Assembly: GCA_914767715.1 (NCBI GenBank)
Contig: OU612066.1
Span: 23,596,283 to 23,660,282, forward strand
Length of the DNA: 64,000 bases
Direction of reading: 5' to 3'
Source: Membranipora membranacea
Lineage: Eukaryota; Bryozoa; Gymnolaemata; Cheilostomatida; Membraniporidae
A model generated the notes under the pieces. The model did not search any database, was not told the origin of the DNA, and saw nothing but the letters and a program-made list of their open reading frames with translations. The translations under genes were made by a program, and so were the position numbers. Numbering within the stretch: the stretch's first letter is position 1; the number at the start of each line of letters is the position of its first letter. Below, in pieces: positions 59,131 to 64,000 of this stretch.

Positions 59131-61289
59131 GACTGCTGGGGTTTGGTTGGGCCCCCAGGTGTGCTCCGACCTGCCTGCAAACTGGGAGCAAATAGGCGCA
59201 GATATTGCAGCCTAGCCCCTAAGGCATTTAGTATTTCGCCGCCCATGCTTCGGGATGTGGCGTGTGATATGTCATCTGATTTTAATCAACCTTTTTTTAA
59301 TCAACCGCTAAGTATTTCAAGGTTTTGTTTACATTAATGAGATTTTGGCTATGCCATTCCATTCAAACTCCGTCTCCATCCCGCATGAAAACCAGTGATA
59401 TGCTTCAATTATTAGCTTCATGAATAGCGGCTTTCAATAGAATTTCAATGGAAGATACAAAATTTGCACAGGTAGATTGTGTGTTTTTCTTGAAAATATG
59501 TATTTCCAAATTGCACAGAAATCTCAAATAAATTCTTTGTAAATCTCGACATTTCAGGCATTAGGATGATGTTGAAATCCAGAGCATGCAATGATTAATA
59601 CTGAGTGATTTGAGGTTTTGACAATCTTTTCAACAATTTTTGCAAATATTCTGATGTTTAAACACTCAAGGTTTTTTTGGATAAACTGTGTTGTTTACAT
59701 TGTTTAAAAACTAGAAATTACAAGTCACAAAGCAAATTCAACTCAATAAAATTGTCATCTAGTCGTTTCGGACTTGAGGGTGATGTTAAATGTAAATAAA
59801 TTTGACTGCCTCCTAAAGAGGAGTATTGATAATCGTGTTAGCAGTGGGATACCTGGAGAGACTTTCTATTTTTTCATTAGATCTTGTCCATCTGTCTGCA
59901 TCACAGATACTCAGCACATCTTATCATAGACTATCAATATTACTGACTGAGTGCAACAGGTCTTATGAGAGCACATGTCAATGCACACAACAGTCACTTA
60001 GGAAATTAATTTGTCGAGCTTTTGAGTTATTTTGTCAGTATGGATCTGATTTGGGAGGCTATTGTTGGGTAAATTGCAAGATTTGGTACAAACTATAAAG
60101 CATTGCATGGACCATTTTAGGGTGAATCTGAAATAAGCAAGGCTTTGTCAGCAGGAAGAATCAATTGCTCCATTATAATCTTATTTTAACAGAGCAAACA
60201 AGCACATCGGTCTGAAATGAAAATCACTCATTTTCATGCTTGAAAAACAGCAGACAGGGAATGCGTCAAAGTCATAGTCGTTGATTGTAATGTACAGTGG
60301 TTTTTCTAATCTTGTCTTCAACACGGGCTAACAGATATAAAGGTTGTTTTGATTAGTGGTCTCAACTCATCAAGTAGTGTGTATACAAATTATAGAACTT
60401 TCTTTTGAACTTTTATGTCATCAGACAGACTTGTGAGTGCCTTTGTCATTTATTTGCAAAAGTTGTTATCTAACCACAATAGTCACTAATATTACAGTAT
60501 ATCCCAAATAACAGGCTCATCACAAATCGCCTGGACTAGTTGGGCGGTGCATGAGTAGGCAACTCAATGTTGTTAACTTATAACCCCCAAACCTACCAGA
60601 CCAAATAACCCTGATGACTGATTTTATATGCAAATGCATGTGTGATAGCTGTCTTAATCTGATTTCAAGCTCAAAAATGATACCAAGAAACCTGTTCCTT
60701 TACAAACACTTTAATAAGTAAAGCTAGTTATTATTGTTATTTTGTGAAAATAATATTTTGTTTATTATGGAGAGAATAATGAATGCTTGCCAAACTTGTA
60801 AAACTATGGGAACCCACAACTGGCTGGCAAAATAAGGAATTGAAACACGTCACACCATCACAATGTGTCTTTCCAAATTATTCTATAGCAATACATCACT
60901 AACCACTACCCATGGCAAATAGTTGCATACAGAGCAAGCCAGTTTACCCAATACAGGTCCTGAAAGTGTCACTTACTTTATAGACCAGGATGCCTCATAT
61001 GCTTTATGTGATGTTTACTTTTGGGACTTCTCATCTGCATTTAACACAATTCAATAGCAAACATCTTAAGGGTTCTAGGGTTCTAGACTGCCATGTCATA
61101 AACTTTTCACTGAATTTTCTTGTTAGTAGAACCAAAAGAAAAATCTGTCTAAAATTGAAGTCATATATGGGGTTGTTTTCTCACGATTAGGAGTAAATTT
61201 CATGTAAACTTTCGTGCGGATTTGGATTCCCATAATTTGTGGAACGTTGTATGTTAACAATGCACGTAACCAGATAGTATAAATTTTCA

Positions 61290-61710
61290 CAAAATGCTAT
61301 CTGAGTGGCTGCCTGTTTTGATTGAAAAGTCAAGGTCATATCTATGCAAACACAACTTTGGTAAAAAGATGGAGTGGATGATCAATATGTAGAGTTTCTC
61401 ATTCAATTTTGGACCTGGAGTAAGAGGGGAAGGGATACAGTGAATTATGAGTATCAAATTGAAACAATTATTAGGAGATGGTTGAGGCATACATAGAAGC
61501 TGAATCACTGGACGGTTGGTATAAATAACGAGTAACAGCTTCTCCTTGGTATAAACCTTTTTACTTCATATCACTGTTAGGCCTAGTGTTCGTATTGGCG
61601 CAGGAGGATTGCGCTCATACAATTCGGAGATGAGAATCATGTGTGGCAGGTTGACATTAGAATGGAATTAAATTTGCAAGAATAAATAGAAATTTGCATG
61701 AGAGCGTGTG
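61290..61710 (+). repeat. Diverged copy of 4,810-5,210
   Basis: Shared phrases include tgattgaaaagtcaaggtc, aagatggagtggatgatcaa and aagctgaatcactggac. The segment is the interior of the hAT-like element family (4,563-5,487), and about 420 bp is preserved here without recognisable termini. Confidence 0.7.
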
Positions 61711-62640
61711 ACCTTACCTTAAATCAATCACCACAAATACTGGGCCCCTTCTTTATCTAAATGCAGTAATGGAACGATACTCAAGTAAGCAGGACAAAAG
61801 ATGTATTTCTATGATGAAGATCTGCAGCAGGGCTGTACCTATGACTTATAAAGTGATGGGGCAAGTGTTGTGTTGGTACTATTCTGTTGCAATGAGGGTG
61901 CAACAGGGGCTCGGGAGGGGGGGGGGGCAACAGGAGCGCAGGAAGGCCTGCAGGAAGGTTTGTTAATGTAGAGATAAATATTCTCAACTGCTGGTAAAAT
62001 GGGAGACAATCTGGAACATGTGAGCCCAAATGTTATAAGGAAAGTAACATGACTCATTACTCTGTCACACTCAAACTCGCTATCAGGAAAAAGCACACGA
62101 CAGAGGATGTAAAACTTGTCTGGTGTTGATTGTTGTGCATTAAGTACTTCGTTGAATGCTTTATATGTGTCAAAACTGTTATGTAAACAAAAAATAATAC
62201 AATATAGTTATCGGTATATTTCATGAGAATATTCTTTATGACTATGAATGATTATATTGTATGTATTATATGTATGTTATGTTATATTTTTCAGAGTGAC
62301 TTCCCTTGATCACCGCTGTAAAACTGCATTTGCTAATCTTATTTGGTTGCCAAAATCTTGCCTCATATTTCTTAAGAAAAGTGAATCCAAAGATAGTAAT
62401 TCCTATTACAAACAAAATAAATTGAAATGAAATTGTGTCCAAATATATGTGAACTCTATCAAATGCAATGAAATTTGGTGTCAGGGACGAAGTGTCATGG
62501 AAGAAGCAGTCAATTGCTTTATACTGAGATATAAGATGGCATAAGGAGATTTGATTGCTTTGCATCAGCGCATGGCAGGTGGCACGAATGTACGATGTAC
62601 AAATGTATGAACAGGATATACGAACAGGATATTAACCGAT
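61711..62640. other. Upstream flank of gene F; no separate gene
   Basis: A G11 tract lies at about 61,917-61,927. From about 62,385 the sequence matches about 570-880 (alpha block), including the short tandem repeat before the promoter. Confidence 0.5.
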
Positions 62641-62837
62641 CCTAAAATCTCATCCATGAGAGAAAAATTAAAAATATAACTTCTATTTTAATCTTTGTAA
62701 CCTTATTTAATCTAAAGTTTTAATGTAAGTTTGATCTATATACATTGTTATCAGTAACCCAGTGCTCCTATAAAAGCTACTACTGTGCAGGAGTAAGTCA
62801 TTACAGCTTATTCCGTGGACACATCTGCTCTCAAATA
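62641..62837 (+). promoter_or_regulatory. Promoter and first exon of peptide gene F
   Basis: TATAAAA is at 62769-62775, and the first exon runs from about 62,797 to 62,837 before gtaagt. It has the E-type sequence just upstream of the box. Confidence 0.65.
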
Positions 62838-63109
62838 GTAAGTAAGCATTGTAGCTCTTTAGCTCTAAATTATGTGTAGCATTAAGATGTTGCAATTATT
62901 ATAAATTTAGTAAGAAAAAAGTAAATTTCAGTGACAATAATATTCTTACCGATCGGTTGTTTATCATAAGTTGGAGAAAATTCCTCTATTATTAGGTCTA
63001 GTACTGTTTAGCAACTCATACTTGTTGTTAATCAACTTCTCAGGGAAAAAAATGTAAGGCTTGTATTTATTATTACAGAGTACAAACAAGACCCCTTCAT
63101 TTCATTAAT

Positions 63110-63694
63110 ATGGCTAATCTTACAAGACTTATGTTCATCATGGTGATTGCAACAGTTCTGATGGCAGTTGGTAAGTACTATCACTTATTTGTAGAGGATT
63201 TCTAACAGTGTGCCTGTTAAAAAATGTTGTTATGGTATGGGTAGCTTGTTGATTTCTAGCGTCAATTTATCAACTTCCAAATACTCATTGAAGAAAAATA
63301 TAACGCAATGTAATGATCTTTGGCTTTAACAGTATCAGCACCATCTATCCATCCAGTAAAAACAGAAGTTTTGGCTTGACCTTGAGATGGTCGCAAGGTA
63401 CCCTGAATCACAACACTGAAGGTGCATGTGTGCATCGCTGCCAAAACTGATTCTGGTACTAATCGACCTTTGGCATTAGTCAAAACTTGCTGTTCAGAGA
63501 GAGTATTAAACAGTTGAATATGTTTTTCAGTGAAATCTGCAGAGACAACCTGCCAAGGTTGCAACACCCCAAAAAGTACCGGAGCTGACTGGAGTAAGAC
63601 TGGTTGTGAAGGAAAATCGTGTGAAACCGCCTGCAAAAGTGTTGGATGGACAGGAGGAAATTGCAATAGTGATTGCTGCTGTTGCTATAAATAG
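63110..63694 (+). CDS. Secreted cysteine-rich (defensin-like) peptide, copy F
   Basis: Coding segments are 63110-63170 and 63531-63694, giving 74 residues with the same signal segment and ten cysteines as the other copies. Its mature exon is nearly identical to E, and both share the promoter variant, so E and F are the most recent pair although they lie in opposite orientation. The donor is gtaagt and the acceptor tgtttttcag. The antisense strand is open for 134 codons, as in E. Confidence 0.7.
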
Positions 63695-63867
63695 TCACCA
63701 TATATCCTCGCTCAAAAATAAAACTAATCTTGATAATGCTGAAAACATAAATGATCCTTGTTTTTACTACATTAAGCATCAATGTAGTAAATTGATCTTT
63801 ATTTTTTGTGAAAAATCATCTGTAGATTTTAACACCCTTTGATTTTTACAAAAAATACCATCTTCTG

Positions 63868-63873
63868 AATAAA
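63868..63873 (+). terminator. Polyadenylation signal of gene F
   Basis: AATAAA at the family position. The duplication unit continues to the end of the window. Confidence 0.6.
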
Positions 63874-64000
63874 TATGCATTATTATTATCTTTTGTGTTT
63901 GCATTATCTGCTGCTGCAAGAGTACTCAACTTTATTCAAAATTTGTCATTCAGTACTTTTTAAAAACCTGACACAGTTCATTTGCAAACACTTACATTCA

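Larger units (their letters stand above)
57956..61289. other. No gene seen; two tRNA-like relics
   Basis: No coding region is supported. tRNA-like relics lie at about 58,207-58,265 and 59,060-59,130. A C10 tract lies at about 58,500-58,509. A short self-complementary pair around ggtactaaaaaggtactatt and aatagtacctttttagtacc forms a hairpin at about 58,793-58,863. Confidence 0.5.

Noticed and set aside
61781-62096. Proline-rich minus-strand ORFs
   Set aside because: They arise from a G-rich tract and nearby GC-rich repeat-like sequence; no splice sites or start context.

Overview
The window looks like nuclear DNA of an animal, most likely a marine invertebrate; I cannot name the species. The evidence is spliceosomal introns with GT-AG borders, TATA boxes, AATAAA signals, AT-rich composition by eye, and a dense load of DNA transposons (PIF/Harbinger, hAT-like), tRNA-derived sequences and decayed non-LTR retrotransposons. 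There are no bacterial operons, and most long ORFs are chance or antisense.

The main content is a small multigene family encoding a secreted, cysteine-rich peptide. Four copies look intact: A (+, about 1.0-2.1 kb), D (+, 45.5-46.6 kb), E (-, 56.25-57.35 kb) and F (+, 62.8-63.9 kb). Each has a TATA box, a short non-coding exon, an exon coding a 20-residue signal-peptide-like segment, a phase-1 intron of about 360 bp, and a last exon coding a mature peptide with ten cysteines. The CxxxC ... GGxC ... CxC order recalls CS-alpha-beta (defensin-like) peptides. Signal-exon coding sequence is identical in all four copies, while the mature exon differs mostly by amino-acid changes that leave every cysteine in place. 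Three further copies (P1 at 5.5-6.2 kb, P2 at 42.0-43.0 kb, P3 at 53.4-54.2 kb) are pseudogenes sharing a lost splice donor. The copies sit in large inverted and direct segmental duplications: 1-6.2 kb is mirrored by 42-45.2 kb and 55.1-57.96 kb, and 37.6-40.2 kb is repeated at 51.6-53.2 kb.

The middle of the window is dominated by mobile DNA. An 8.4-kb PIF/Harbinger element (19,951-28,329) with 18-bp perfect terminal inverted repeats carries an apparently intact five-exon, 348-aa HARBI1-like transposase and a NAIF1-like Myb/SANT gene with a frameshift. A 2.04-kb hAT-like element with a perfect 8-bp target duplication is nested inside it. Other hAT-like MITEs lie at 4,563-5,487 (mirrored at 43,016-43,958) and 38,304-38,718, and these carry tRNA-like sequences. 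There are also a foldback of about 1.1 kb (40,220-41,336), perfect or near-perfect palindromes at 9,780-9,850 and 28,851-28,935, and several tandem arrays.

Two weak host gene models are given: a plus-strand one at 7,950-9,720 and a minus-strand one at 14,336-17,210. Neither is recognised. Much of 10-14 kb, 28.9-30.3 kb, 31.9-35.8 kb and 58-62.7 kb has no gene I can support.
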